Positions 48,541 through 58,059 of a stretch of 64,000 bases of DNA are shown here, piece by piece; position 1 is the stretch's first letter; every line of letters starts with the position of its first letter. Below the pieces are notes generated by a model, which worked only from the letters and a program-made list of their open reading frames with translations, did no database searches and had not been told where the DNA came from. The position numbers and the translations under genes were made by a program. The stretch is from Dermatobacter hominis. GTDB lineage: Bacteria > Actinomycetota > Acidimicrobiia > Acidimicrobiales > Microtrichaceae. The stretch covers positions 2,232,001 to 2,296,000 of the forward strand of contig NZ_CP085840.1 in NCBI RefSeq assembly GCF_020715685.1. The letters are read 5' to 3'.

Positions 48541-49140
48541 CTACGACGAGGTCGAGGCGCTCGAGACGGTGCGGTCGAACTGCTCGACGCCGTGCTCGAG
48601 GATGGATCGGATCGTGTCGGTGTAGAGGCGGCGCTCGACCGCCTTGATGCGCTCGTGGAGCGTCGACTCGTCGTCGCCCGGGAGGACCGGGACCGCCTCC
48701 TGGGCCAGGATCGGACCGTCGTCGACGGTCTCGGTGGCCACGTGGACGGTGCAGCCGGTGACCTTGACGCCGTACGCGAGGGCGTCTCGCACCGCGTGCC
48801 AGCCGGGGAAGGCCGGTAGCAGCGCCGGGTGCGTGTTGATGATGCGGCCCGGGAGCGCCGCGAAGGCGGCCGGGCCGAGGATCGTGCCCCACCCGGCCAT
48901 CGCCACCAGGTCGATGCGCTGCTCGCCGAGCTGCTCGACGACCCGGGCGGTGAAGGCGTCACGGTCGAAGCTGTCACCGAAGTCGGTGCGCTCGACGACG
49001 ACGCACGGGATGCCGTGACCGGCGGCGACGTCCTCGACCGCGCAGTGGCGGTCGACCATCACCAGGGCGATGGGCAAGCCGCCGGTCGCCATGGCGTCGA
49101 GCAGCGTGCCCGAACCGGAGGCGAGGACGGCGAGTCGCAT
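48541..49140 (-). CDS. purN: Phosphoribosylglycinamide formyltransferase
   Basis: A 199-residue enzyme transferring the formyl group of 10-formyl-THF to GAR. It opens RLAVLASGSGTLLDAM. The catalytic trio is visible: Asn and His in IINTHPALLPAFPG and Asp in ETVDDGPILAQEAV. ATG 49140 lies nine bases after TAGGTT, so it is taken as leaderless. purH follows 27 bases after its stop. These two steps are adjacent in purine synthesis only indirectly, but they share the folate cofactor. Confidence 0.95.
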   Translation of the reverse strand: MRLAVLASGSGTLLDAMATGGLPIALVMVDRHCAVEDVAAGHGIPCVVVERTDFGDSFDRDAFTARVVEQLGEQRIDLVAMAGWGTILGPAAFAALPGRIINTHPALLPAFPGWHAVRDALAYGVKVTGCTVHVATETVDDGPILAQEAVPVLPGDDESTLHERIKAVERRLYTDTIRSILEHGVEQFDRTVSSASTSS

Positions 49141-49149
49141 ACGCGGGCG

Positions 49150-49155
49150 AACCTA
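49150..49155 (-). promoter_or_regulatory. -10 of a leaderless transcript (purN-purH)
   Basis: TAGGTT ends nine bases before the purN ATG. Just upstream, a G/C-rich inverted repeat (AGCCCGC ... GCGGGCT, 49178-49212) may terminate the preceding minus-strand transcript. Confidence 0.45.
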
Positions 49156-49221
49156 CCAGCCCCCCGTTCCCCTCCTTCCAGCCCGCACCTCGTCCCCGCG
49201 CTCCTGTGGCGGGGGCGGGCT

Positions 49222-51777
49222 TCAGGGGGTGGCGAGGCGGTCGAGGAGCACCGACTCGAGCTCGTAGAACTCGGGCCGCGGGCCGTTGTCGCCGTCGAAC
49301 CAGCTGTCGGGGTACAGCGCGACGGCCGCGCCCGAGTCGAGGTCGACGGCGAAGCTGCCGGCCACCGAGTCGAGGCCGACCCGGCTGGTGTGCACCGCCG
49401 AGTCCTCCCGCGTGCACGGGCACAGCGGCATCAGCCCGATCCCGTAGATCCAGTCGCCGTCGGCGCCGGAGAACGCGCTCATCGACTCCATCGACGCGGT
49501 GGACACGCCGTCGGTCAGCGCCCATCGGAAGAAGCGCACGAGCGTCGCCGGGTCCGACTGGATCCCGCCGCTCGACCAGGTCCGTCCCCGGTAGCCGTGC
49601 CGGTCCGGGTCGGTCACGTGGTCGAGCGGCTCGACGTCCTCGTCGAACGTCAGCTGCACGTCGGCCCGGGCCCCGAGGTCCTCCATCGCCGACCGCCACG
49701 TGGTCCCCGTCGCGCGCTCCAGCGCGGTGGCGAGCAGCAGGTACCCCAGCCGCGAGTAGTCGAAGCCGGCGCCCGGGGCGAAGGCCAGCTCGGGGTCGTC
49801 GAGGTACCGCTGGATGACGCCGATCGGTTCGGTCGAGAGGAGGCTGTCGTCCAGCGATCCCGGGATCCCCGACTGGTGCCGGGCCAGCTGCTCCAGCGTC
49901 ATCTCACCTGCGTGCGGGATCTCGGGCATCCACCGCGACAGCGGGTCGTCGAGGGCCACCGCACCGGCTTCGACCGAGCGCATGAGCCACACCGCCGTCG
50001 CCGCCTTCGTCATCGACCACCACACGAGCGGGGTGCCGTCGACGGCCGGGGAGCCCGAGTCGGCCGGGGTCACGATCGGGACGTCGCCCGCCGACCACGA
50101 GAACACCGAGACCGTGCCGTCGCGGTCGACGACGGCGCCCTTGAGGGTGGTCAGCCCCCCGACGGTCTGGACGTCGGGGTGCCGCTCGACCCACGCCTGG
50201 ATCTCCTGCTCGAGCGTCGGTCCCTCGATCTGCGACGCCCCGGGGATGGACGTCGAGGTCGTCGTCGTGGCGTCGAGCATCCCGGCGCGCGCCGCGACCG
50301 CCTGGCCCGACAGCGGCTCGGCCGAGCTGCCGCCGTCGGGCGACACGACGAGCGCCGACGCCACGAGGCCGATCGCGAGCAGCGCCGCGCCGGACCGGAG
50401 CGCGAGGCGACGGCCCCGCGGCCGGACGCGCCCCCACGGGCCACGGCCGGTCCACGACCGCAGGGGATCGACCTGCACGGGGCGGCGCTCCCCCACCGTC
50501 GGGCGGCGATCGGTCGGCGGCGCCGGTCCGCCCCTCGGGGTGGCCCCGTCGCCCAGGTCGACGAGCCGCCAGGCCGGCGGTCGCTGTCGGATCGACCGCG
50601 GGACGAGCGCCAGGGCGCGGGCCCTGGCGCCGGGCAGCGGCGCGGCCCGCCGGCCGGCCGCCCACTCCTCGATCGGACCGAAGATCACGACGCACCCGGC
50701 CGTCACGACGACCACGACGAGCAGGGCGAGCCCCCACCGCAGCGGCCCGGGCGCGAGGTGCTCGTCGACCAGCTCGGCCGCAGCGACCAGCCCGAAGCCG
50801 TGCCAGAGGTAGATCGTCAGCGTGCGGCGCACGAGCGCGTCCACGCCCCTGCCGGTCACGCCGTCGACCGAGGCGAGGATCGGGTGCAGCGCGAACAGCA
50901 CCATCAGCCCTACGCCGCCGACGAGCACGGTCAGCAGCGCCGAGCGGTTCACGACGAGGTCGGCCGGGCCGTACCGCATGGCGGCGAGCACGGCGGCGAC
51001 GGCCAACGCCAGCCCCAGCACGGCCGAGGTCCGGGCCGCGGGCACCCGGCGGTCCCGCTGTGCGTAGACCATCCCGGCGGCGACGAACGTGCCGTAGCTG
51101 ACGGCGTCGAGCACCGACAGCGGCAGGAGCGACCGGCCGGCCACCTGCTCGGCCCAGTACACCGCCACCGTGGCGACGGCGAACAGGACCGGCGCACCGA
51201 CGCCGACGCGCCGCACCAGCCACCGAATCCCCGCGGCGCCGAGCACGAACCAGACGTAGGCCCGCACGTACCAGAGCGGGATCCACAGCCCCCGGAGCTC
51301 GTCGCTGCCCACCGGGTCGACGACCGGGACGAGCCAGCCGAACAGCTCGCCCGGTCCGGGGCGCCAGCCCATCGCCACCATGACCGCCACGCTGACCGCG
51401 CCGTAGACCCAGAACGGGATCAGCAGCCGGCGGGCCCGCTGGCGCACGGTCGCCCACCAGCCCCGACGCTCGAGCGACCCGTCGAGCAGCGCGCCGGCGC
51501 CGAAGAACATGGCCGGCATCGCCGGGAACCACGTGAGCCAGGCGGCCGACCAGGTGTGCCAGAGGATGACCCGGACGAGCGCGAGCGCCCGTACGACGTC
51601 GAGGAAGCGGTCCCGTCCGCTCGGCCTCGCCGCGGATGCGGCACCGGCGGGGCCCGTGATCGCGCCGGCGGTTGGGCAGTCGTCGGGGCTCGCAGCCGAC
51701 ATCCCGTCGCCGGGATCGCCGGCGGCGGTCGGGGCGCCGAAGGGCCCGCGCGTCGAGGTGTCGTCGGTGCGTCGCAT
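49222..51777 (-). CDS. Acyltransferase-3 fused to a beta-lactamase-family serine hydrolase
   Basis: An 851-residue two-domain protein. Residues about 45-400 form an OafA-like acyltransferase 3 domain with about ten membrane spans, starting RDRFLDVVRALALVRVILWH with the conserved His. A charged Pro-rich linker and another hydrophobic segment (SGAALLAIGLVASALVV) follow. The last 350 residues are an extracytoplasmic class C beta-lactamase/DD-peptidase-like hydrolase: SxxK is in VWWSMTKAATAVWL, a Tyr motif in FDYSRLGYLL, and GGIQSDPATLVRF lies further on. One polypeptide could thus add and remove, or transfer, acyl groups at the cell surface. ATG 51777 is used; TAGCAT lies 46 bases upstream. Confidence 0.8.
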   Translation of the reverse strand: MRRTDDTSTRGPFGAPTAAGDPGDGMSAASPDDCPTAGAITGPAGAASAARPSGRDRFLDVVRALALVRVILWHTWSAAWLTWFPAMPAMFFGAGALLDGSLERRGWWATVRQRARRLLIPFWVYGAVSVAVMVAMGWRPGPGELFGWLVPVVDPVGSDELRGLWIPLWYVRAYVWFVLGAAGIRWLVRRVGVGAPVLFAVATVAVYWAEQVAGRSLLPLSVLDAVSYGTFVAAGMVYAQRDRRVPAARTSAVLGLALAVAAVLAAMRYGPADLVVNRSALLTVLVGGVGLMVLFALHPILASVDGVTGRGVDALVRRTLTIYLWHGFGLVAAAELVDEHLAPGPLRWGLALLVVVVVTAGCVVIFGPIEEWAAGRRAAPLPGARARALALVPRSIRQRPPAWRLVDLGDGATPRGGPAPPTDRRPTVGERRPVQVDPLRSWTGRGPWGRVRPRGRRLALRSGAALLAIGLVASALVVSPDGGSSAEPLSGQAVAARAGMLDATTTTSTSIPGASQIEGPTLEQEIQAWVERHPDVQTVGGLTTLKGAVVDRDGTVSVFSWSAGDVPIVTPADSGSPAVDGTPLVWWSMTKAATAVWLMRSVEAGAVALDDPLSRWMPEIPHAGEMTLEQLARHQSGIPGSLDDSLLSTEPIGVIQRYLDDPELAFAPGAGFDYSRLGYLLLATALERATGTTWRSAMEDLGARADVQLTFDEDVEPLDHVTDPDRHGYRGRTWSSGGIQSDPATLVRFFRWALTDGVSTASMESMSAFSGADGDWIYGIGLMPLCPCTREDSAVHTSRVGLDSVAGSFAVDLDSGAAVALYPDSWFDGDNGPRPEFYELESVLLDRLATP

Positions 51778-51949
51778 GGTCAGGGAGGGGACCGAGCCGC
51801 CGTGCCCGCGGGCGACCGTCCCAATGCTACGGGTACCGAACGACCGATCCGTCGCGCAACCCCTCCGGCCGGCGGGACGCGGACGGCGGGCGCCGTGCCG
51901 GGGCACGACGCCCGCCGTCAGCAGGACCTGCGATCGCGATTTCTCGGGT

Positions 51950-51989
51950 GCGGATCGCGACAAGGTCTGTCGCTGTGCACCCCTATATC
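51950..51989 (-). repeat. 41-base repeat, copy 3
   Basis: Same repeat in reverse orientation with loop GACCT instead of TCCCT. It starts immediately after the sucD TGA (51992-51990) and reads GATATAGGGGTGCAC in the sense direction, as copy 1 does after its gene. Confidence 0.8.
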
Positions 51990-52886
51990 TCAGAGGGAGC
52001 GGATCACGTCGACCATGAGGCTGCCCGCCTCGGTCGGGTTGGCGCCCACCTGGGCGCCGGCGCTCGTGAGGGCCTCCATCTTGGCGGCCGCCGTGCCCTT
52101 GCCACCCGAGACGATGGCGCCGGCGTGGCCCATCTTCTTGCCCGCGGGGGCCGTCTGGCCGGCGATGTAGGCGACGACCGGCTTCGACATCTTCGAGGCG
52201 ATGAACTCGGCGGCCTCCTCCTCGGCCGACCCGCCGATCTCACCGATCATCATCACGGCCGACGTGTCGTCGTCGGCCTCGAAGCGCTCGAGGCAGTCGA
52301 TGAAGCTCGTGCCCGGAACCGGGTCGCCACCGATGCCGACGCACGTGGTCACGCCGATGTCCTGGAGCTTGAGCTCGTACAGCGCCTGGTAGGTCAGGGT
52401 GCCGGAGCGGCTCACGATGCCGACGTTCTTGGCGCCGGCCTCGGGCGACTTGGCGATGTGGCCGGCGGTGATGCCGATGTTGCACTTGCCGGGGCTGATG
52501 ATGCCGGGGCAGTTCGGGCCGAGCAGCTGCACCGACGGGAAGTCGCGCTGCAGCTTGTTGAAGAACCAGGCCTCGTCGTGCATCGGCACGCCCTCGGTGA
52601 TGCACACGATGAACTCGACGCCGCCCTCGGCGGCCTCGATCACCGCGTCCTTCACGCCCGGCGCCGGGATGAAGATGCAGCTGGCGTTGGCGCCGGTCTC
52701 GGCGACGGCGTCGGCGACCGAGGCGAAGATCGGGATGCCCTCGACGTCGGTGCCGGCCTTCTTCGGGTTGGTGCCGGCCACGACCTGCGTGCCGTACTCA
52801 CGGTTCAGCAGGCCGTAGTAGCGGCCCTGGCTGCCGGTGAGGCCCTGGTAGACGACCTTGGTGTTCTCGTCGACGAAGATGCTCAT
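51990..52886 (-). CDS. sucD: Succinyl-CoA synthetase alpha subunit
   Basis: A 298-residue subunit that binds CoA and carries the phosphorylated His. The CoA-binding part reads VYQGLTGSQGRYYGLLNREYG, the ligand loop is GPNCPGIISPGKCNIG, and the phospho-His lies in GKKMGHAGAIVSGGKGTA. With SucC it interconverts succinyl-CoA and succinate in the TCA cycle, making ATP or GTP. ATG 52886 has AGAAGGAGAA upstream. It follows sucC by 35 bases. Its stop codon abuts repeat copy 3. Confidence 0.97.
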   Translation of the reverse strand: MSIFVDENTKVVYQGLTGSQGRYYGLLNREYGTQVVAGTNPKKAGTDVEGIPIFASVADAVAETGANASCIFIPAPGVKDAVIEAAEGGVEFIVCITEGVPMHDEAWFFNKLQRDFPSVQLLGPNCPGIISPGKCNIGITAGHIAKSPEAGAKNVGIVSRSGTLTYQALYELKLQDIGVTTCVGIGGDPVPGTSFIDCLERFEADDDTSAVMMIGEIGGSAEEEAAEFIASKMSKPVVAYIAGQTAPAGKKMGHAGAIVSGGKGTAAAKMEALTSAGAQVGANPTEAGSLMVDVIRSL

Positions 52887-52921
52887 GGTTCGCGTTCTCC
52901 TTCTGCGCTCGTCGCCGAGCC

Positions 52922-54064
52922 TCAGGCCCGGGCCAGCTCGACGACCTTGGCGGCCGCCTCGAGCATCGTGGGCTGCATCTGCAGCTTGTCGGACAGGTGC
53001 GGCTGGAGGATCTCCCGACCCTCCTCGGCGTTGGTGCCGTCCAGGCGGATGACGATCGGCGCGTCGATGGTGACCCGACCCAGCGCCTCGACGATGCCGT
53101 TGGCCACCTCCTCGCCGCGCGTGATGCCGCCGAAGATGTTGATGAAGATCGCCTTCACCTGCGGGTCGTTGTTGATGACCTCGAGCGCCCCGGCCATCAC
53201 GTCGGCGTTGGCGCCGCCGCCGATGTCCAGGAAGTTGGCGGGCTTGCCGCCGGACTGGTTGACCACGTCGAGCGTGCTCATGGCCAGGCCGGCGCCGTTG
53301 GCGATGATGCCGACGGTGCCGTCGAGGCCGACGTACTGCAGGCCCTTGTCGTGGGCGGCCTGCTCGCGGACGTCGCGGACCTGGGTGGCCTCGTACTCGG
53401 CCCAGTCGTGACGGAACCCGGCGTTGCCGTCGAGGGTCACCTTGGCGTCGAGGGCGTGGACCTCGCCGGTCGGCTTGAGGATGAGCGGGTTGATCTCGGT
53501 GAGGTCCGCGTCGCCCTCGGTGTAGGCCCGGTAGAGCTTCTTGAGGATGTCGACCGCGCCGTCGTTGGCCTTCGGGTTGAGCTTGGCGGCGGCGACCCAC
53601 TCGCGGGCGATCTCGTCGGTCAGCCCGTCGACCGGATCGATCCAGATCTTGGCGATGGCGTCGGGATCGGACTCGGCGACGGCCTCGATCTCGACACCGC
53701 CCTGGGCGGACAGCATGCCGAGGTGCTTCTTCGCCGAGCGGTCGAGCGTGAACGACGCGTAGTACTCCTCGTCGATGTCGGAGGCGACCTCGACCCAGAT
53801 GACCTTGACGACGTGGCCCTTGATGTCGAGGCCGAGGATGTTCGAGGCGTGCTCGCGGACCTCGTCGGCGTTGTTGGCGAGCTTCACGCCACCGGCCTTG
53901 CCGCGGCCGCCGACGTGGACCTGCGCCTTGATCACGACGGGGTAGCTGTCGAGCCGCTCCGCGACGGCGACGGCGTCGTCCACCGTGGTGACCGCCTCGC
54001 CGGCCGACACCGGGATGTCGAACGCAGCGAAGAACTGCTTCCCCTGGTACTCGAAGAGGTCCAC
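52922..54064 (-). CDS. sucC: Succinyl-CoA synthetase beta subunit
   Basis: A 380-residue ATP-grasp subunit. It opens MDLFEYQGKQFFAAF. The nucleotide loop is KAQVHVGGRGKAGGVKLA, the metal site is EINPLILKPTGEVHALDAK, and GNGAGLAMSTLD-like and DIGGGANADVM segments follow in the CoA-ligase domain. The start is GTG 54064 with AGGAAGGTGAGAGG upstream. It is the promoter-proximal gene of the sucC-sucD operon. Confidence 0.97.
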   Translation of the reverse strand: MDLFEYQGKQFFAAFDIPVSAGEAVTTVDDAVAVAERLDSYPVVIKAQVHVGGRGKAGGVKLANNADEVREHASNILGLDIKGHVVKVIWVEVASDIDEEYYASFTLDRSAKKHLGMLSAQGGVEIEAVAESDPDAIAKIWIDPVDGLTDEIAREWVAAAKLNPKANDGAVDILKKLYRAYTEGDADLTEINPLILKPTGEVHALDAKVTLDGNAGFRHDWAEYEATQVRDVREQAAHDKGLQYVGLDGTVGIIANGAGLAMSTLDVVNQSGGKPANFLDIGGGANADVMAGALEVINNDPQVKAIFINIFGGITRGEEVANGIVEALGRVTIDAPIVIRLDGTNAEEGREILQPHLSDKLQMQPTMLEAAAKVVELARA

Positions 54065-54141
54065 CCTCTCACCTTCCTGTCGCGAACTGCTGACGGCGGC
54101 GGTTCTGACGGGTCGTCAGGTCGCGCCGGGCCCGACGAGGG

Positions 54142-54147
54142 AGCGTA
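54142..54147 (-). promoter_or_regulatory. Probable -10 of the sucC-sucD operon
   Basis: TACGCT on the minus strand lies about 78 bases before the sucC GTG. Unlike many genes here the transcript would keep a leader with a ribosome binding site. The 200-base gap otherwise holds only the divergent permease promoter. Confidence 0.4.
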
Positions 54148-54252
54148 GACCGGACGACTCGGCCGCCCCCATTCCGGGCCCGGGCCGGCGGGGGTGCCTC
54201 CACCCCCATCGCCGCAGTGGCCCGCACCCTTCTCGGCGGCGTGCCGGGTTCG

Positions 54253-54258
54253 TAGGGT
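54253..54258 (+). promoter_or_regulatory. -10 of a leaderless transcript (permease gene)
   Basis: TAGGGT ends six bases before the ATG at 54265, leaving no room for a ribosome binding site. Confidence 0.5.
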
Positions 54259-54264
54259 GCAGCC

Positions 54265-56721
54265 ATGGCCAGGGAAGCCGGCGTGTCGGTGGCGGGGAGG
54301 ATGTGGGCCCGGCGCGAGGTGCGACGCCGACCGGTCGCCCTGGTCTCGCTCGGCCTGCTGGCCGGGCTCGCGGCCGCCGTGGCCCTCGCGTCCATCGCCG
54401 GCGCCCGCCGCACCGACGACGCCTTCGAACGGCTCCGCCGCGCCACCGACGCGGCCGACGCCGTCGTGTTCGCCAGCCAGGTCGACGTCATCGACCCCGA
54501 CTGGGCGCCGGTCGCCGCGCTCCCCTACGTGGCCGCGGCAGGGTCGTTCGGGCTCGGGCCGATCTCGGTCGTGGACGCCCCGCCGGGCGTCGACCCCGTG
54601 GAGAGCGGCGTGTTCGACGTGGCCTTCGGCGACTGGCAGACCGAGGTCGACCGCCCCGTCCTCTCCGAGGGGCGCCTGCCCGATCCCTCCGACCCGCACG
54701 AGGTCCTGGCGGTCAAGGGGTCGAACCCGGCCGTCGGGGTCGGCTCCCGCTTCACGCTCCAGCGGCCGTCCGACGAGCAGCTGGCGGCGGGCGACTTCTG
54801 GGCACCACCGGAAGGTCCGACGATCGACGTCGAGGTCGTGGGCATCGGACGCTCGGCGTTCGAGATGGCGGTCATCCCCGACGACACGCCGCCCGGCGAG
54901 GTGCGCGAGGGCGCCGAGCTCATGGCCACCCCGGCGTTCCACGAGCAGTTCGCCGCCCCGGCGATGTTCATCAACAACCTGCTCGTCCGCTTCGAGCCGG
55001 GCCAGGCCGACATCGAGCGGCTCGAGGCCGACGTGCGGCGCATCCTCGACAAGCCCGAGATGCCGATCCTCGACGCGGTCGCCGTGTCGAAGCGGGTCAC
55101 GAACGGCACCGCGCTCGAGACCCGGGGTCTCCTCCTGTTCGGGCTCGCCGTCGCCCTCGCCGGGGTCGTGCTCGTCGGCCAGGCCCTCACTCGGTCCGTC
55201 CGGGCCGGCGCGGACGACCTCACGCCGCTCCGCGCCCTCGGCTTCGCGCAGCGCGACGCCGCGATCGCGCTGGCCCTGCCGCACCTCGTGCCGATCGCCA
55301 CCGCGGCGATCGTCGCCGTCGCCGTCGGGATCGGGCTGTCGGTGCTGTTCCCGATCGGGCTGGGTCGCCAGATCGACCCCGACGTCGGACTCCACGCCGA
55401 CTGGCCGGTGCTGCTGCTCGGCGCCGGGCTGCTCGTGGCGGTCCTCGCGATCGCCATCTGGTCGACCGCGTGGCGCGAGGCCGGCCGCCACCACCGACCT
55501 GCGGCCGTACGCGACTCGCGCCTGGTGCGCGCACTGCGGAACGCCGGCGCGTCGGTGGTCACCACCACGGGTGCCCAGATGGCGCTCGAGCCGGGGCGCG
55601 GCCAGCGCGCGCTGCCCACCCGTCCGGCCCTGGCCGGCGCAGTGCTCGGGGTCCTCGGCGTCGTCGGGGCGTTCACGCTCTCGGCCGGCATCGACGACGC
55701 GATCAGCAACCCGTCGCGCATCGGCGCGAACTGGGACATCGAGGTCCAGGCCGCGTCCCCCGAGGCGCTCGACGTGATGCCCGAGGTCCTCGACGCCACG
55801 GATCAGGGTGGTGACGTGGTGGCGTCGGCGATGACGAACCGGGCCCTGCTCGTCATCGACGGGCTCACCCTGCCGACCTACTCGCTGGCGCCGCGCAAGG
55901 GCGACATGGGGTTCACGACGCTCGAGGGCCGCCAGCCGGTCCGGCCCGGCGAGATCGCGCTCGGACCCGACAGCGCACGGGGCTACGGCGTCGGCGTGGG
56001 TGACCAGGTGACGGTCAGGCCGCAGGGCGACGACCGGGAGATCCCGCTCACCGTCGTCGGCATCGCGCTGCTGCCGACCACCCCCCACTCGAGCTTCGAC
56101 CAGGGCGCCTTCGTCACGGACGAGGAGCTGCACGCGCTCGTCGGCGACGCCCCGCCCACCGGGGACGGCCTCACGCCGCCGATCGTGCCCACCTATCTCG
56201 CCAGCGTTCGCGAGGGCGCCTCGGCCGGGGCCGTCAGCGACGCGATCACCGAGGCCGGCGAGGGCGCGCTCGAGGCCGGCCCGGCGACGAGGCCGATCGA
56301 CCTCGTGAACCTCAGCAACGTGCGTGCGCTGCCGGTGCTGTTCGCGGTGTTCACGATCGTGCTGGCGATCGGGACGCTGGCCCACGTGTCGGCGAGCGTG
56401 GTGCGCCGGCGGGGACACGACCTGGCGGTCATGCGCGTGCTCGGCCTCACCCCGCGGCAGACCCGCTTCGCGCTGTCGTGGCAGGCGACGACCGTGGCCC
56501 TGATCGGGCTGGTGATCGGTCTCCCGATCGGGCTCCTCGTCGGTCGGGCCAGCTGGCGGTGGGTCGCCGAGTCGACGCCGATGCTCTACGTGGCGCCGCT
56601 CGGGCTGCTGGCCGTCCTCCTCGTGGTGCCGGTGTCGCTGCTCATGGCCAACCTGCTGGCGCTGTGGCCGGGACGTCAGGCGGCGCGGCTCCGGCCCGCC
56701 GAGGTGCTGCGGACCGAGTAG
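54265..56721 (+). CDS. FtsX/MacB-type ABC transporter permease
   Basis: An 818-residue permease with two FtsX-like cores. One span near residue 30 (VALVSLGLLAGLAAAVALASIAG) is followed by a large extracytoplasmic domain. Three spans at about 290-400 end the first half, and a second extracytoplasmic domain with EIALGPDSARGYGVGVGDQV precedes spans at about 690-720, 745-770 and 785-810. It ends QAARLRPAEVLRTE, a common C-terminal motif. The partner ATPase gene is not adjacent, so it must lie elsewhere. ATG 54265 follows TAGGGT by six bases. Substrate unknown; such permeases move lipoproteins, peptides or lipids. Confidence 0.85.
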   Translation: MAREAGVSVAGRMWARREVRRRPVALVSLGLLAGLAAAVALASIAGARRTDDAFERLRRATDAADAVVFASQVDVIDPDWAPVAALPYVAAAGSFGLGPISVVDAPPGVDPVESGVFDVAFGDWQTEVDRPVLSEGRLPDPSDPHEVLAVKGSNPAVGVGSRFTLQRPSDEQLAAGDFWAPPEGPTIDVEVVGIGRSAFEMAVIPDDTPPGEVREGAELMATPAFHEQFAAPAMFINNLLVRFEPGQADIERLEADVRRILDKPEMPILDAVAVSKRVTNGTALETRGLLLFGLAVALAGVVLVGQALTRSVRAGADDLTPLRALGFAQRDAAIALALPHLVPIATAAIVAVAVGIGLSVLFPIGLGRQIDPDVGLHADWPVLLLGAGLLVAVLAIAIWSTAWREAGRHHRPAAVRDSRLVRALRNAGASVVTTTGAQMALEPGRGQRALPTRPALAGAVLGVLGVVGAFTLSAGIDDAISNPSRIGANWDIEVQAASPEALDVMPEVLDATDQGGDVVASAMTNRALLVIDGLTLPTYSLAPRKGDMGFTTLEGRQPVRPGEIALGPDSARGYGVGVGDQVTVRPQGDDREIPLTVVGIALLPTTPHSSFDQGAFVTDEELHALVGDAPPTGDGLTPPIVPTYLASVREGASAGAVSDAITEAGEGALEAGPATRPIDLVNLSNVRALPVLFAVFTIVLAIGTLAHVSASVVRRRGHDLAVMRVLGLTPRQTRFALSWQATTVALIGLVIGLPIGLLVGRASWRWVAESTPMLYVAPLGLLAVLLVVPVSLLMANLLALWPGRQAARLRPAEVLRTE

Positions 56722-56735
56722 GCCGCCGCGTCGCG

Positions 56736-57926
56736 TCAGATCGTGCCGTCGGCCCGCAGGCGGTCGAGCGCCTCGCCGTCCAGGCCGAGCACGTCGCCCA
56801 GCACCTCGTCGGTGTGCTCGCCGAGCTCGGGGCCGACCCAGCGGATCTCGCCCGGCGTGTCCGACAGCTTCGGCACGACGTTCTGCATCGGGAAGTCGCC
56901 GAGCTGCGGGTGGGCGAGGGTGACGATCGCCTCGCGGGCCTTGAAGTGGGCGTCGGCGAGCATGTCGGGGGCGGTGTAGATCTTCCCGTTGGGCACGCCG
57001 TGCTCGTTCAGCAGGTCCTCGAGCTCGCGCGACGTCATCGTCGCCGACCACTCGGCGATCAGCGCATCGAGCTCCGCCTGGTTCGCGCCACGGGCGTTGT
57101 GGGTGGCGTACCGCTCGTCGTCGCCGAGCTCCGGTCGCCCCATCGCCGCGGCGAGCCGCTTCCAGACGGTGTCCTGGTTGCCGCTGATGAGGTGCTCGCC
57201 GTCGGCGGTCGGGTAGGCGTTGGCCGGGGCGACGTTCGGGAGGATCGAGCCCGTCCGCGGGCGGATGTAGTCGCTGACCGTGTACTCGGGGATCAACGAC
57301 TCCATGACGCCGAGCACCGCCTCGTAGAGCGCGGAGTCGACGATCTGGCCTCGGCCGGTCGCCTGCCGGGCGTGCAGCGCGACGAGGCAGCCGAGGCAGG
57401 CGAACGTGGCGGCGAGCGTGTCGCCGATCGAGATGCCGGCCCGGGCGGGAGGCCGGTCGGGCTCGCCGATGACCGCTCGCAGGCCGCCCATCGCCTCGCC
57501 GATCGCGCCGTACCCGGGGCGGGACGCGTACGGACCGGTCTGGCCGTAGCCCGAGACCCGGACGACGATCAGCCGGGGGTTGGCCGCCATGAGCTCCTCG
57601 GGCGGCATCGACCACTTCTCGAGCGTGCCGGGCCGGAAGTTCTCGATGAGGACGTCGGCCGATGCGATCAGCTCCTTGGCCAGGTCCTGGCCGGCCTTCT
57701 GCCGCAGGTCGATGGTCACGGACCGCTTGCCCCGGGCCACGACCGGCCACCACAGCGAGCGGCCGTCGGCCTTCTCACGGCCCCACTCCCGCATGGGATC
57801 GCCCTGACCGGGCGGCTCGAGCTTGATGACGTCCGCACCGAAGTCGGCGAGCAGCTGGCCGCAGAACGGGCCGGCGAGCAGCTGTCCCATCTCCACGACC
57901 CGCAGGTCCGACAGCGCTCCGGGCAT
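56736..57926 (-). CDS. CaiB/BaiF family III CoA-transferase
   Basis: A 396-residue CoA-transferase that moves CoA between acids. The N-terminus LSDLRVVEMGQLLAGPFCGQ and ADFGADVIKLEPP are characteristic, as are DVLIENFRPGTLEKW and the catalytic Asp in GRGQIVDSALYEAVLG. The C-terminus (LGLDGEALDRLRADGTI) also fits the family. ATG 57926 has GAGAGGAC upstream and TACGGT about 50 bases away. It converges on the permease, with only 14 bases between stops. A role in fatty or aromatic acid breakdown is inference. Confidence 0.9.
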   Translation of the reverse strand: MPGALSDLRVVEMGQLLAGPFCGQLLADFGADVIKLEPPGQGDPMREWGREKADGRSLWWPVVARGKRSVTIDLRQKAGQDLAKELIASADVLIENFRPGTLEKWSMPPEELMAANPRLIVVRVSGYGQTGPYASRPGYGAIGEAMGGLRAVIGEPDRPPARAGISIGDTLAATFACLGCLVALHARQATGRGQIVDSALYEAVLGVMESLIPEYTVSDYIRPRTGSILPNVAPANAYPTADGEHLISGNQDTVWKRLAAAMGRPELGDDERYATHNARGANQAELDALIAEWSATMTSRELEDLLNEHGVPNGKIYTAPDMLADAHFKAREAIVTLAHPQLGDFPMQNVVPKLSDTPGEIRWVGPELGEHTDEVLGDVLGLDGEALDRLRADGTI

Positions 57927-58046
57927 CGACGTCCTCTCGTTCGGCCCCGGGCGGATCTCCCGGGTGCGGCCGCCAGACCGTACCGCCGCCGTAGCGGGGC
58001 CTCAGCGTGGCGACCCGCCGAATTCCGGCGCTCCGGAGCCCCGGGG

Positions 58047-58052
58047 GATACT
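58047..58052 (+). promoter_or_regulatory. -10-like element of a leaderless transcript
   Basis: GATACT ends seven bases before GTG 58060, leaving no room for a ribosome binding site. Confidence 0.4.
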
Positions 58053-58059
58053 TGGCGTC

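Noticed and set aside
39369-51989. The 41-base repeats as attachment sites of an integrated element
   Set aside because: The DNA between copies holds ordinary housekeeping genes (purH, purN, sucD) and no integrase.
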